64,000 nucleotides of DNA from Streptomyces ficellus. GTDB lineage: Bacteria > Actinomycetota > Actinomycetes > Streptomycetales > Streptomycetaceae. Position numbers and translations under genes: made by a program. The stretch covers positions 36,006-100,005 of the forward strand of contig NZ_JAUEPL010000022.1 in the NCBI RefSeq assembly GCF_030406405.1, in the 5' to 3' direction. Below, piece by piece: positions 1 through 8,765 of the stretch. Each line of letters opens with the position of its first letter. Position 1 is the stretch's first letter. The notes under the pieces were generated by a model. That model worked only from the letters and a program-made list of their open reading frames with translations. It did not search any database and was not told the DNA's origin.

Positions 1-500
1 GCGAACCGCGCGGGGCCCCCGGGGGCCAGTCGCGGCAGCAGGATCAGCGGCACCGGCGAGAACGACGCGGGCCCCGGCAGGACCGCCGGGCGGCGGCCGA
101 CCGCGAGCCCGGCCCGGCGCACCGCGTCCAGGGCGGCGCGGGTGCGCAGTTCACCGGCGACGGCGACCGTTCCGTGCGCCAGCATCCGCCGCACCCCGCG
201 CCGCGCGCTGGCGCCCTGACGGGACGCGTCGGCGAGGAAGATGGCCCGCGCCCGTTCCCCGGTGATCGGCTCGGTGCCGAACTCGGCGGCCTCGCGCGGG
301 TCCGGGTGGTAGGTGCCTTCGAGGAGCTCGGGCCCGTACGGGTTGAGCAGCCCGGGGGTGAGGATGCCGGGCCACCGCCGCACCCGCGCCCGTGGATGAG
401 CGGCGGCCAGCTCCTCGTACGGGCCGATGGCGGCGATGTGGGCGCCGTCGACCAGGACCGCGGACTCGGGCGAGGACTCGGCGACGTGAAGGGTCAGCAC
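1..500 (-). CDS. imidazolonepropionase-like (amidohydrolase-type) protein, partial
   Basis: Runs off the left edge; 166 codons are visible from a GTG at 500, seven bases after the mqnC stop, so it is probably cotranscribed with mqnC. The N-terminus (VDGAHIAAIGPYEELAA) followed by GILTPGLLNPYGPELL resembles the small beta domain and first strand of amidohydrolase/imidazolonepropionase proteins. The usual HxH metal motif after 'TPG' is replaced here by NPYG, so this may not be an active metal hydrolase. Genes of this type commonly sit beside mqnC in streptomycetes. A role in futalosine deamination is possible but is inference from position only; the C-terminal metal ligands lie outside the window. 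Confidence 0.6.
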   Translation of the reverse strand, partial: MLTLHVAESSPESAVLVDGAHIAAIGPYEELAAAHPRARVRRWPGILTPGLLNPYGPELLEGTYHPDPREAAEFGTEPITGERARAIFLADASRQGASARRGVRRMLAHGTVAVAGELRTRAALDAVRRAGLAVGRRPAVLPGPASFSPVPLILLPRLAPGGPARF

Positions 501-507
501 GGCGGCG

Positions 508-1707
508 TCAGTTGGCGTTCAGGAGCTTCAGCTCGGGATGGGCCGTGCCGCCCTCGATCGCCGTCGAGGAGATGTGGGAGGCCACGCGCTCGTCGACCGG
601 GTCGTTCGCCGGGTCGTCGTGGACGACGATGTGCTCGTACGTCGTGGTGCGCTGCGCCGGCACGCGGCCCGCCTTGCGGATCAGGTCGATGATCTCCTGG
701 CGGTTGGAGCGGTGCTTGGCACCGGCCGAGGAGACGACGTTCTCCTCCAGCATGATCGAACCGAGGTCGTCGGCGCCGTAGTGCAGCGACAGCTGGCCGA
801 TCTCCTTGCCGGTGGTCAGCCACGAGCCCTGGATGTGGGCCACGTTGTCGAAGAAGAGCCGGGCGATGGCGATCATCCGCAGGTACTCGAAGATCGTGGC
901 CTGGGTGCGGCCCTTCAGGTGGTTGTTCTCGGGCTGGTAGGTGTACGGGATGAAGGCCCGGAAGCCGCCAGTCCGGTCCTGCACGTCGCGGATCATGCGC
1001 ATGTGCTCGATGCGCTCGGCGTTCGTCTCGCCCGTACCCATCAGCATCGTGGACGTCGACTCGACACCCAGCCGGTGCGCGGTCTCCATGATCTCCAGCC
1101 ACCGCTCGCCGGACTCCTTGAGCGGCGCGATCGCCTTGCGCGGCCGCTCGGGCAGCAGCTCCGCGCCGGCGCCGGCGAAGGAGTCGAGACCGGCGGCGTG
1201 GATGCGCTGGATCGCCTCCTCGACCGGTACGCCGGAGATCCGCGCCATGTGCTCCACCTCGCTGGCGCCCAGCGAGTGGATGACCAGCTGCGGGAACTCC
1301 CGCTTGATGGCGGCGAAGTGCTCCTCGTAGTACTCGACGCCGTAGTCCGGGTGGTGCCCGCCCTGGAACATGATCTGCGTGCCGCCCAGTTCGACGGTCT
1401 CGGCGCAGCGCCGCAGGATGTCGTCGAGGTCGCGCGTCCAGCCCTTGGCGGTGTCCTTCGGCGCGGCGTAGAAGGCGCAGAACTTGCACGCCGTGACGCA
1501 CACGTTGGTGTAGTTGATGTTGCGCTCGATGATGTACGTCGCGATGTGCTCCGTACCCGCGTAACGCCGCCGCCGCACGGCGTCCGCGGCCGCGCCGAGC
1601 GCGTGCAGCGGGGCCGACCGGTAGAGGTCGAGCGCTTCCTCGGGGGTGATCCGCCCGCCCTCCGCGGCACGGTCCAGGACGGACTGAAGGTCGGCCTTCT
1701 CGCTCAC
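508..1707 (-). CDS. mqnC: cyclic dehypoxanthinyl futalosine synthase (radical SAM)
   Basis: MqnC cyclises dehypoxanthinyl futalosine to the spiro intermediate of the futalosine menaquinone pathway, using S-adenosylmethionine and a [4Fe-4S] cluster in the cytoplasm. The radical-SAM cluster motif CVTACKFC is present with Cys70, Cys74 and Cys77, inside the MqnC-typical context ERNINYTNVC. Length is 399 aa, normal for the family. The GTG start at 1707 has AGGTGA six bases upstream. It is downstream of the kinase gene (85-base gap) and upstream of the partial amidohydrolase-like gene. The SAM-binding and C-terminal regions look intact. A paralogous radical-SAM enzyme, MqnE, is encoded 12 kb away with the same Cys spacing. 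Confidence 0.96.
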   Translation of the reverse strand: MSEKADLQSVLDRAAEGGRITPEEALDLYRSAPLHALGAAADAVRRRRYAGTEHIATYIIERNINYTNVCVTACKFCAFYAAPKDTAKGWTRDLDDILRRCAETVELGGTQIMFQGGHHPDYGVEYYEEHFAAIKREFPQLVIHSLGASEVEHMARISGVPVEEAIQRIHAAGLDSFAGAGAELLPERPRKAIAPLKESGERWLEIMETAHRLGVESTSTMLMGTGETNAERIEHMRMIRDVQDRTGGFRAFIPYTYQPENNHLKGRTQATIFEYLRMIAIARLFFDNVAHIQGSWLTTGKEIGQLSLHYGADDLGSIMLEENVVSSAGAKHRSNRQEIIDLIRKAGRVPAQRTTTYEHIVVHDDPANDPVDERVASHISSTAIEGGTAHPELKLLNAN

Positions 1708-1792
1708 CGGATGTCACCTTTCGGCGGTTTGCAGGGCTTCTGCGCGGACCGGCCCAGCCTACGCCAGCGTTTTCCGCCGCCCGCCGGAGCCC

Positions 1793-3475
1793 TCACCCGC
1801 CCTGCTTGGTCAGCGTGCCGGACGGCCGGCCCGCCGCCGCCTCGTCGGACTGGTAGTACAGGGTGCCGTCCTTGGTCAGGGTGAACGTCAGGTTGGCGGC
1901 GCCCCCGGTGCACAGGCCGGGAGAGCCGGGCCGGTCGGGGTCGGTGCGGTCGCGCACCTTCAGCCGGCGGGGTTCCACCGAGGTCAGCTTGCCGACGCTG
2001 TGGCACTCGGCCGTCATCGTCAGGACGGTCAGGGTGGCGGTCAGCCGCATGACGTCGTCACCCGGTTCGCCCTTGGTGATGACCACGGTGAGTTCGCCGT
2101 GCGGCGCGCCCTGGGCTTCCTTGGTGAGGCCCTTCCAGGTGCCGAGGAACTCCTTCGGTACGGAGGAGGCCGCCGCCGAGGCGTCCGGGCCGCCGCTGCT
2201 CGCGGACGGCTTGGGCCCGGCCGGGTCGGCGTCGTGGGGGCCGTCGTCGAACAGGCCCAGGAGGAACGCGCCGCCCACCGTCACCGCCGCCATGGCGCCC
2301 GCGACGGCGAGGGCGACCGTGCAGCTGAGGCGGCGGCCGCGGCCGGCCATGCGCTCCGACGCGGTGCTGACCGACAGGGACAGCGGCTTACGGGGCGGGG
2401 GCACCGCGTCCGGCGCCCCGCCCGGCGAACGCACCGCGCCCGGCGCCCCACCCCGCGAAGGCGCCGCAGGCGGCGGGGGCGCCCAGTCCGGGGTCGGGGG
2501 CGGGTCGATCGGGGGGCCGAAGACGCCCACCGCCGGGCTGCTGAACGGCACCGGTCCCGAGCCCGAGTGGTCCGCCGCCGGCTCCAGGTCCAGGAGCCGT
2601 ACCGCCGCCCGGCTGACCTGCTCGACCAGGGGGCCCGGCAGCCAGCCGCCCGCCACCAGCGCGGCCGCCCCGCCCGGAGCCAGCCGGCCCGCGACCTCGG
2701 CCGGCACGGGGCGGGCCGCCGGGTCCTTGGCCAGGCACGCGGTGACCAGCTCCCGCAGCTCACCGGTGAGGGCGCCGCCCAGCTCCGGCTCCTCGTGGAC
2801 CACCTTGTAGAGGAGCGCCGCCGAGGAGTCGCCCGGGAAGGGAGGGGCGCCGGTCGCCGCGTACGCCAGGACCGCGCCCAGCGAGAACACGTCCGCCGCG
2901 CCCGTCACGCCTTTGCCGAGGATCTGCTCGGGCGCCATGTAGCCGGGCGAGCCGACCGAGACTCCGGTGGAGGTGAGCGACGCCGAGCCGTCCGTGGCGC
3001 GGGCGATCCCGAAGTCGATGAGGCGCGGCCCGTCCAGGGCCAGGAGCACGTTCGACGGCTTGACGTCCCGGTGCACGAGCCGCAGCCCGTGCACGGCGGC
3101 CAGGGCCTCGGCGAGTCCGGCGCCCAGCGCCCGTACGGAGTGCGTGGGCAGCGGGCCGTGTCCGGTGACGGCCGCGGCGAGCGACGGCCCGGTGACGTAC
3201 CCCGTCGCCACCCACGGAACGGGAGCGTCCGGGTCGGCGTCGAGCACCGGCGCGGTCCACTGCCCGCCCACCAGCCGCGCCGCCTGGACCTCCTTGCGGA
3301 ACCGGGCCCGGAACTCCTCGTCCTGGGCGAAGTGCGGATGCACGACCTTGACCGCGACCGTGCGGCCGCCCTCGCTGCGGGCGAGGTAGACCCGGCCCAT
3401 ACCGCCCGCGCCGAGTCTGCCGAGCAGCCGGTAGGGACCGATGGTCCTCGGTTCACCGGCTTCCAGCGGCTGCAT
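1793..3475 (-). CDS. membrane Ser/Thr protein kinase (Hanks type)
   Basis: A 560-aa PknB-type kinase. The Gly-rich loop is GRLGAGGMGRVY (19-30), catalytic Lys43 is in AVKV, Asp137 is in HRDVKPSN, DFG is at 154-156 and APEQ closes the activation segment, so it should be active. The kinase domain (about 14-275) is followed by a Pro/Ala/Gly-rich linker (about 300-370), one membrane helix (about 385-409) and an external domain of about 150 aa with no PASTA repeats and two Cys that could pair. The external domain looks like the lipocalin-like or hypothetical sensor modules of streptomycete kinases; its ligand is unknown. The linker is encoded by imperfect GC-rich repeats. The gene lies between mqnC and a divergent esterase gene, with short CGTACGTC repeats just upstream. 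Confidence 0.93.
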   Translation of the reverse strand: MQPLEAGEPRTIGPYRLLGRLGAGGMGRVYLARSEGGRTVAVKVVHPHFAQDEEFRARFRKEVQAARLVGGQWTAPVLDADPDAPVPWVATGYVTGPSLAAAVTGHGPLPTHSVRALGAGLAEALAAVHGLRLVHRDVKPSNVLLALDGPRLIDFGIARATDGSASLTSTGVSVGSPGYMAPEQILGKGVTGAADVFSLGAVLAYAATGAPPFPGDSSAALLYKVVHEEPELGGALTGELRELVTACLAKDPAARPVPAEVAGRLAPGGAAALVAGGWLPGPLVEQVSRAAVRLLDLEPAADHSGSGPVPFSSPAVGVFGPPIDPPPTPDWAPPPPAAPSRGGAPGAVRSPGGAPDAVPPPRKPLSLSVSTASERMAGRGRRLSCTVALAVAGAMAAVTVGGAFLLGLFDDGPHDADPAGPKPSASSGGPDASAAASSVPKEFLGTWKGLTKEAQGAPHGELTVVITKGEPGDDVMRLTATLTVLTMTAECHSVGKLTSVEPRRLKVRDRTDPDRPGSPGLCTGGAANLTFTLTKDGTLYYQSDEAAAGRPSGTLTKQGG

Positions 3476-3490
3476 GCGCGTCCCCCCGAT

Positions 3491-3550
3491 TCGTACGTCC
3501 TTCGTACGTCCCTCGTACGTCCCTCGTACGTCATGGCACTTCGTACGTCA
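3491..3550. repeat. five short CGTACGTC repeats upstream of the kinase
   Basis: Four consecutive copies of an 11-base unit (TCGTACGTCC, then TTCGTACGTCC, CTCGTACGTCC and CTCGTACGTCA) at 3491-3533, plus one more copy at 3541-3550 after an 8-base gap. Each contains the self-complementary core GTAC. The repeats occupy the leader/promoter interval of the kinase gene, which starts at 3475 on the minus strand. They could be slippage products or a multi-site operator. Confidence 0.75.
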
Positions 3551-3690
3551 TGGCGACGTGGTCGCGTACAGCAGCGTAGAGGTCCCGCGTGGGCGGGATC
3601 ACGGGGATCGACCGCTCAACGCGGCCAACCTGTGCGGCCGTTCCGGCATCTACCTGGCCGTAAATGCCCCGAAAGACCCGGAGTGCTCCT

Positions 3691-4704
3691 ATGAAACGTC
3701 TTGTCGCCGCCGTCGCCCTCGGCTCGCTCGCCCTGGTCACGCTCACGGGCTGCTCGGACGAGGGCGCCCCGGTCTCGTTCGACGGCCCGAGCGCGTCGGC
3801 ACCCGCGCCCGCGACCGGAAAGGGACGGGCCGCCGCCGCCAAGACGCTGATGCCCACCGGTCCCAAGGCCGAGTTCACCACCCAGAACACCCTCTCCGAC
3901 GGCACCAAGATCGGCGTGACGACGCTGCACGGCGAGAAGTCGGGCTTCACGGGCAAGGTGTGGGTCTGGGCGCCCCCGCAGTACTTCGACCCGACGTACG
4001 CCCGCAGCGGCTTCCCCGTACTGATCGCCCTGCCCGGGGGCAACGGCTATCCGAACAATTACTGGATGGGCACCGACCTGAAGCTGCAGAGCAGCATCAG
4101 CGAGTGGTCGAAAGAAGGCAAGAGCCTGCCCTTCATCGTGGTGATGCCGGTCCTCAACCCGGACGACAAGCACTACTACGACGGCAGCGATATCCCGGGG
4201 CAGCCGAAAATGGGCACCTGGATGACGGAAGACGTTCCCGATTTCGTCAGGGCGAATTTCCGTACGTTCACCTCGCGGGACGGCTGGGCGTTCATGGGTT
4301 CGTCGTCCGGCGCCTTCGTCGGACTGAAGTCCGTACTGAAGCACCCGGACAAGTTCAAGGCCGTCATCGCCTCCGGCCCGGACCTCGTGCCGGACTCGCC
4401 GCTGTGGTCCGGGCACGAGGCGCAGAAGCAGGCGAACAATCCTGAGAAGCTGGCCAAGGCGCTGGGCGCGCAGCCGGACACGAAGGACCATGAGGTCTAT
4501 CTGGCGTTCCAGGTGGGCAGCAAGGAATCCGGCCTGGGCAACGTCGAATCGTTCATGAAGACGTACACCAAAGGCCCGGTCAAGACCCGCCTCCAGGTGA
4601 TCCCGGACGGCGAGCACAACGCCAGGACCTATGTGAAGGGCATGGGGGACGGCTCGATCCAGTGGATCAGCCGGCACATGCAGGCCCCCATCCCCTCCCC
4701 CTAG
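3691..4704 (+). CDS. putative esterase lipoprotein (PF00756-like alpha/beta hydrolase)
   Basis: 337 aa, exported lipoprotein: a short n-region, hydrophobic stretch and lipobox LTGC put the lipidated Cys at residue 21. The body matches the esterase D/mycolyltransferase-like fold: LIALPGGNGYPNN, a nucleophile elbow GSSSG in FMGSSSGAFVGLKS, and a late catalytic-type His in DGEHNARTY. It probably hydrolyses or transfers an acyl ester outside the membrane; substrate unknown. The ATG at 3691 is preferred over an upstream in-frame ATG at 3664 because GGAG lies at 3680-3683 and the signal sequence then starts cleanly with MKRL. It converges on mqnA with a 22-base gap. Confidence 0.85.
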   Translation: MKRLVAAVALGSLALVTLTGCSDEGAPVSFDGPSASAPAPATGKGRAAAAKTLMPTGPKAEFTTQNTLSDGTKIGVTTLHGEKSGFTGKVWVWAPPQYFDPTYARSGFPVLIALPGGNGYPNNYWMGTDLKLQSSISEWSKEGKSLPFIVVMPVLNPDDKHYYDGSDIPGQPKMGTWMTEDVPDFVRANFRTFTSRDGWAFMGSSSGAFVGLKSVLKHPDKFKAVIASGPDLVPDSPLWSGHEAQKQANNPEKLAKALGAQPDTKDHEVYLAFQVGSKESGLGNVESFMKTYTKGPVKTRLQVIPDGEHNARTYVKGMGDGSIQWISRHMQAPIPSP

Positions 4705-4726
4705 GCATCCGTCTCAGAGGTCCGTC

Positions 4727-5596
4727 TCAGCGGTCCGTGCTGAGCAGTTCCACCCGTACGTCGGCCGGGAACCCGGTCGTCGGCCCGGTCCGGCGGGCGA
4801 ACTCCCGCACGCCCGCGAGCTGCTCGGCCGAGAAGCGGAAGTCCAGCGTCGTGAAGTACCGCTCCAGCAGCGCCGCGTCGAACGCCTCCCAGCGCGCGGC
4901 CTGCTCGGCGACCTTCGCGACCTCCTCCAGCGACAGGTCGCGCGAGGCGAGGAACGCCTCGTGCACCTGGCGTACCGTGCCCGGCTCGCGGGCCAGGTAG
5001 TCCTTGCGCACCGCCCAGACCGCGAAGACGAACGGGAGCCCCGTCCAGTCCTTCCACATCTGCCCCAGGTCATGGACGTGGAGCCCCAGCCTGGGGGCGT
5101 CGTGCAGGGAGGCACGCAGCGCGGCGTCCCCGATCAGGACCGCCGCTTCGGCCTCCTGCATCATCACGCCGAGGTCGGGCGGGCAGGTGTAGTAGTCGGG
5201 GGTCACCCCGTGGCGCTCGGCGAGCAGCAGCTGCGCCAGGCGTACGGAGGTGCGCGAGGTGGAGCCGAGGGCGACCCGTGCGCCGTCGAGCCGCTCCAGC
5301 GGCTGCTGAGAGACGATCACGCAGGACATGACGGGTCCGTCGCAGCCGACCGCGAGGTCGGGGAAGGCGACGAGACGGTCGGCGTTGCGCAGGTACTCGA
5401 CGAGGGTGATGGGCCCGATGTCGAGATCGCCGCGCACCAGCTGCTCGCTGAGCTTCTCCGGGGTGTCCTTCGTGAGCTCAAGGTCGAGGAGCGTTCCGGT
5501 GCGGGCCAGGCCCCAGTAGAGGGGGAGGCAGTTCAGGAACTGGATGTGTCCGACGCGGGGCCGGCTCCGCGGGTGGTCGTCGGTTGAATGGTCCAC
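4727..5596 (-). CDS. mqnA: chorismate dehydratase
   Basis: MqnA converts chorismate to 3-[(1-carboxyvinyl)oxy]benzoate, the first committed step of the futalosine menaquinone pathway. The 289-aa protein has the periplasmic-binding-protein-like fold of the family: VGHIQFLNCLPLYWGL at the N-terminus, DLDIGPITLVEYLRN, VALGSTSRTSVRLAQLL and the hinge stretch VLIGDAAL. Length is usual. It stands alone between the esterase gene and the cold-shock gene, away from mqnC (3 kb left) and mqnE (8 kb right), so it has its own promoter, probably in 5597-5730 on the minus strand. Confidence 0.94.
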   Translation of the reverse strand: MDHSTDDHPRSRPRVGHIQFLNCLPLYWGLARTGTLLDLELTKDTPEKLSEQLVRGDLDIGPITLVEYLRNADRLVAFPDLAVGCDGPVMSCVIVSQQPLERLDGARVALGSTSRTSVRLAQLLLAERHGVTPDYYTCPPDLGVMMQEAEAAVLIGDAALRASLHDAPRLGLHVHDLGQMWKDWTGLPFVFAVWAVRKDYLAREPGTVRQVHEAFLASRDLSLEEVAKVAEQAARWEAFDAALLERYFTTLDFRFSAEQLAGVREFARRTGPTTGFPADVRVELLSTDR

Positions 5597-5733
5597 ATTG
5601 CGAGGCTAGACCCGTCCTGCGGGCCCGGCCGCGCCGGGCTGGCCGTCAGCGCCGCCGCGACTTTCAAACGTCCGGGTGACGTGATCTTTGCCTCTACCCA
5701 TACGCGCACACTGCGTGCTAGGCTCGACGCAAG

Positions 5734-5762
5734 TTGCAGTTTGGTTTCCCTTGCAGTACAGA
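5734..5762 (+). promoter_or_regulatory. candidate promoter of the cold-shock gene
   Basis: TTGCAG at 5734-5739, a 17-base spacer and TACAGA at 5757-5762 fit a vegetative promoter. A second -10-like hexamer, TAGGCT, lies at 5719-5724 without a good -35 box. TTGCAGT occurs twice (5734 and 5751). Which one is used decides whether the hairpin at 5762-5789 is transcribed. Confidence 0.4.
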
Positions 5763-5800
5763 GCCTGCGGAGCATGTAACCCGCAGGCTTTTGTAGTTTT
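5762..5800 (+). promoter_or_regulatory. terminator-like hairpin in the cold-shock gene leader
   Basis: Perfect 9-bp stem AGCCTGCGG (5762-5770) and CCGCAGGCT (5781-5789) around a 10-base loop, followed at once by TTTGTAGTTTT. This is the layout of an intrinsic terminator or attenuator, yet it lies about 70 bases upstream of the cold-shock start codon with no gene pointing into it. Confidence 0.6.
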
Positions 5801-5856
5801 CAGACTTGTTTGGCAGGTTCTGGAGCAGGGCAACCCTTTGGCCCATAGGAGGGCTT

Positions 5857-6060
5857 ATGGCTACCGGAACCGTCAAGTGGTTCAACGCTGAAAAGGGCTT
5901 CGGCTTCATCGCCCAGGACGGCGGCGGCCCGGATGTCTTCGTCCACTACTCCGCGATCAACGCGTCTGGCTTCCGCTCCCTCGAGGAGAACCAGACCGTG
6001 AACTTCGACGTCACCCAGGGCCCGAAGGGCCCGCAGGCGGAGAACGTCACCCCGGCCTAG
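5857..6060 (+). CDS. cold-shock protein (CspA family)
   Basis: 67-aa single cold-shock domain that binds single-stranded RNA/DNA. RNP1 is KGFGFI (13-18) and RNP2 is VFVHY (27-31); MATGTVKWFN is the family's canonical start. The ATG at 5857 has a strong GGAGGG at 5848-5853. It is very like the streptomycete Csp encoded beside mqnA (SCO4505 in S. coelicolor, from memory). Monocistronic: a candidate promoter and hairpin lie upstream and a 16-bp terminator stem lies downstream. The unusual AT-rich leader is a common feature of csp mRNAs. Confidence 0.95.
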   Translation: MATGTVKWFNAEKGFGFIAQDGGGPDVFVHYSAINASGFRSLEENQTVNFDVTQGPKGPQAENVTPA

Positions 6061-6102
6061 TTGCCCGGGTCGGCGATCGCGCACGACTTAGCAGTACCAA
6101 GG

Positions 6103-6146
6103 AGCCCTTTTCCGTGACGGCCGCGAGGCTGTCACGGAAAAGGGCT
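6103..6146 (+). terminator. terminator after the cold-shock gene
   Basis: Perfect 16-bp inverted repeat AGCCCTTTTCCGTGAC (6103-6118) / GTCACGGAAAAGGGCT (6131-6146), 43 bases after the csp stop, with a T-rich tail (TCTGCCCTTTG). Confidence 0.85.
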
Positions 6147-6197
6147 TCTGCCCTTTGTCCTCCTCGTCACCGTGCGGGGCCGCCTACGATCGATGGC

Positions 6198-6599
6198 ATG
6201 ACCGAACGCAAACCGCCCGGCGTCAGCTTCGAGTCATGGGTCGACAGGCAGATCCGCGAGGCGATGGAACGCGGCGACTTCCAGAACCTGTCCGGCTTCG
6301 GCAAGCCCCTGCCCGACGACACCGCCCCGTACGACGACCTGTGGTGGGTGAAGGGCAAGATGCACCGCGAGGGCATCGCCCCCGTCCTGCCGCCCGCGCT
6401 CGCCCTGCGCAAGGAGGCCGAGGACGCGCTGGAGGCGGTGGGCCGCGCGTCCTCGGAGACGCAGGTGCGGCGGATCGTCGCCGACATCAACGAGAAGATC
6501 ACGGCGGCCCTGCGCCGCCCGCCGGCCGGCCCACCGCTGCGACTCGCGCCGTTCGACGCGGAGGAGCTGGTCCGGCAGTGGCGGTCCCGTCGCACCTGA
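6198..6599 (+). CDS. DUF1992 / DnaJC28-like protein
   Basis: 133 aa. The conserved DUF1992 core is clear: SFESWVDRQIREAMERGDFQNLSGFGKPL, then DDLWWVKGKMHREG. This domain is found in vertebrate DNAJC28 and in many bacteria; its biochemical role is not established. There is no J-domain here. The ATG at 6198 is chosen because it starts just before the conserved region; a longer frame opens upstream but would run through the csp terminator. It lies between the cold-shock gene and a convergent TetR gene. Confidence 0.85.
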   Translation: MTERKPPGVSFESWVDRQIREAMERGDFQNLSGFGKPLPDDTAPYDDLWWVKGKMHREGIAPVLPPALALRKEAEDALEAVGRASSETQVRRIVADINEKITAALRRPPAGPPLRLAPFDAEELVRQWRSRRT

Positions 6600-6682
6600 G
6601 CCTCAGCGCACGAGCCAGTCCGCGGGCCCGGGTGCGGGCGGCGGGCGCGGGCGGCGGGCGCGGGTGGCGGGGGTGATCCGCC

Positions 6683-7360
6683 TCACCGGGACGGTGACCA
6701 GCGCTGCCCGTCCATGAGGTTGCCCAGGCCCGTCCAGGCGAAGTTCATCAGGGTCGCGGCCGCCTCCTTGGCGGACACCCCGGGCGTCTCGTTGGCCCAC
6801 TGAGCCAGCGACTCGGCCGCGCCCACCAGCGCCTGGGCGAGCCCGGCCACGTCCCGGTCGCCGAACGCGGGGTCCTGGTGGGCCTCCCGGGCCGCCTCCC
6901 CTATGAGGCCGGTCACGAACGCGGCCATCTCGTCCCGCATGGCGGCCACTTCCGCGGCGAACGGCTCGCCGTGCGTACGCGCCTGCTGGTGGAGCACCGC
7001 CCAGCCGTCCGGGTGCTCAGCGGTGTGCGTGAAGAACGCGGTGAGCCCCGCCCACAGTTGCCGGTCGGCCGGCAACCCGGGCTCTGCCGCGTCCCGTTCC
7101 ACGGCGTCGCGTACGGCGGCGATGAGCGCGGCGGCCTCGCGGCGGATGCAGGCGGTGAAGAGCTCCTCCTTGGAGTTGAGGTACAGGTAGACCAGCGGCT
7201 TGGACACGCCCGCCAGTTCGGCGATCTCGTCCATCGACGCCGCCCGGTACCCCCGCTGCCCGAACGTCCGCACGGCCGCGTCCAGCATCTGCCGCTCCCG
7301 CACGGCCCGCGGCATGCGCTTGGCCTTCGCGCTCGGCCCCGCGCCCGTGCTCTTCGACAC
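6683..7360 (-). CDS. TetR/AcrR family regulator
   Basis: 225 aa. The N-terminal helix-turn-helix is clear: RERQMLDAAVRTFGQRGYRAASMDEIAELAGVSKPLVYLYLNSKEELF (about 22-70). The C-terminal ligand domain is of the type found in regulators of efflux or lipid genes. The start is GTG at 7360 with AGGAGG five bases upstream. It is divergent from the subtilase gene across 197 bases, so it may regulate itself and/or that protease. A larger frame continues upstream to 7582 but lacks support. Confidence 0.9.
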   Translation of the reverse strand: MSKSTGAGPSAKAKRMPRAVRERQMLDAAVRTFGQRGYRAASMDEIAELAGVSKPLVYLYLNSKEELFTACIRREAAALIAAVRDAVERDAAEPGLPADRQLWAGLTAFFTHTAEHPDGWAVLHQQARTHGEPFAAEVAAMRDEMAAFVTGLIGEAAREAHQDPAFGDRDVAGLAQALVGAAESLAQWANETPGVSAKEAAATLMNFAWTGLGNLMDGQRWSPSR

Positions 7361-7557
7361 CCGTCCTCCTACTCCTCGGTGATCGGTAAGCCTACGGCCG
7401 ACCGGAAGGGCGCGCGCCGCGCACCGAGCGGAGGCATATGCGCCGTTCACCACTGAAAGTGTGCATGTCACTCCAGTAGGTGATATTCCGGAACGCCGGT
7501 GAGCTGCTTCCCTACAGGCGTCGCTCTTTGTCAGACGCTCCCGAACGGAGTAACTGC

Positions 7558-8739
7558 ATGAGGCTGTCCGCTCGCCACGCATGCGTGGCGCTGCTCCTGC
7601 TGCTCCCCCTCGCCGCCGCCTCCGCCTCCGCCTCCGCCGCCTCCGCCGCCTCCGCCGACGACGAACCCGCCCCGCTGCGCACCACCGCGGCGCCCATCGC
7701 CGACCAGTACATCGTCACCCTGAAGTCGGGCACGGCCTCGGCCGAGGTCACCCAGCGGCTCGGCATCACCCCGCTGTACGAGTACACGAGCGTGCTGCGC
7801 GGCTTCACGGCGAAGCTGAACGCCTCCCAGTTGGAGACCGTACGCCGCTTCCCTGACGTCCAGGCCGTCGAGCAGGACGCGGTCGTCACCGCAGGCCCTC
7901 TGCGCGAGAACCGCGCCCCGGCGGCCAGTTGGGGCCTGGACCGCATCGACCAGCCGTACCTGCCGCTCAACCAGCAGTTCACCGTGTACAGCACCGGCGC
8001 GGGTGCCACGGCCTACATCATCGACTCGGGAATCGACTACGCGCACGCGGAGTTCGGCGGCCGTGCCGTGCCCGGCTTCGACGCGATGGGCGACGGCAGG
8101 AACGGCCAGGACTGCGCCGGTCACGGCACGCATGTGGCGGGCACCGTCGGCGGGGCCACCTACGGGGTGGCCCGGCAGGCGACCCTGGTCAGCGTCCGCG
8201 TCCTCGGCTGCGACGGCAAGGGCTCGTGGGGCGGCATCATCGCCGGCTTCGACTGGGTCGCGAAGAACGCCAGGCAGCCGGCGGTCCTCAACGGCTCCCT
8301 GGGCGGCCCGAAGAACATCGCCGTCAACCAGGCGGCCACCGCCCTCTCGGACAGCGGCGTCCTGCCGGTGCTCGCTGCCGGCAACGACGCGATCGACGCC
8401 TGCAACGTCTCGCCCGCGAGCGCCGACCGGGTCCTCACCGTCGGCGCGACCGACCACCAGGACCGGGAGACCAGCTTCTCCAACTACGGGCCGTGCCTGG
8501 ACATGTACGCCCCCGGCGCCGCCATCGTCTCCGCCAGGCTCGGCGGCGGCAGCGTCGCCCTGAACGGCACCTCCATGGCCAGCCCCCACGTCGCCGGCGT
8601 GGCAACCCTCCTCAAGTCCCGCTACCCCTCGGCGACCCCCGCGCAGGTCTACACCTGGCTCAGGGACCAGTCGGTCAAGGACATCCTCGTAGTGAGCAAG
8701 TCCTCCCCCAACCGCCTCCTCCAAACCGCCGGCCTCTGA
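7558..8739 (+). CDS. secreted subtilisin-family serine protease (S8)
   Basis: 393 aa. Signal peptide MRLSARHACVALLLLLPLAA, then an I9 inhibitor propeptide (DQYIVTLKSG to VEQDAVV, about 49-110) and a proteinase K-like S8A domain. The catalytic triad is complete: Asp156 in IIDSG, His189 in GHGTHVAG and Ser339 in GTSMASPH; the oxyanion Asn276 is in AAGND. Several Cys in the mature part suggest disulphides. It is presumably an extracellular nutrient protease matured by autocleavage near residues 110-125. The ATG at 7558 has GGAG at 7547-7550; an upstream in-frame start at 7480 would spoil the signal peptide. It ends in a perfect terminator palindrome. Confidence 0.94.
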   Translation: MRLSARHACVALLLLLPLAAASASASAASAASADDEPAPLRTTAAPIADQYIVTLKSGTASAEVTQRLGITPLYEYTSVLRGFTAKLNASQLETVRRFPDVQAVEQDAVVTAGPLRENRAPAASWGLDRIDQPYLPLNQQFTVYSTGAGATAYIIDSGIDYAHAEFGGRAVPGFDAMGDGRNGQDCAGHGTHVAGTVGGATYGVARQATLVSVRVLGCDGKGSWGGIIAGFDWVAKNARQPAVLNGSLGGPKNIAVNQAATALSDSGVLPVLAAGNDAIDACNVSPASADRVLTVGATDHQDRETSFSNYGPCLDMYAPGAAIVSARLGGGSVALNGTSMASPHVAGVATLLKSRYPSATPAQVYTWLRDQSVKDILVVSKSSPNRLLQTAGL

Positions 8740-8765
8740 CCACCGGCCTCCGCCGCGCGCGAAAA

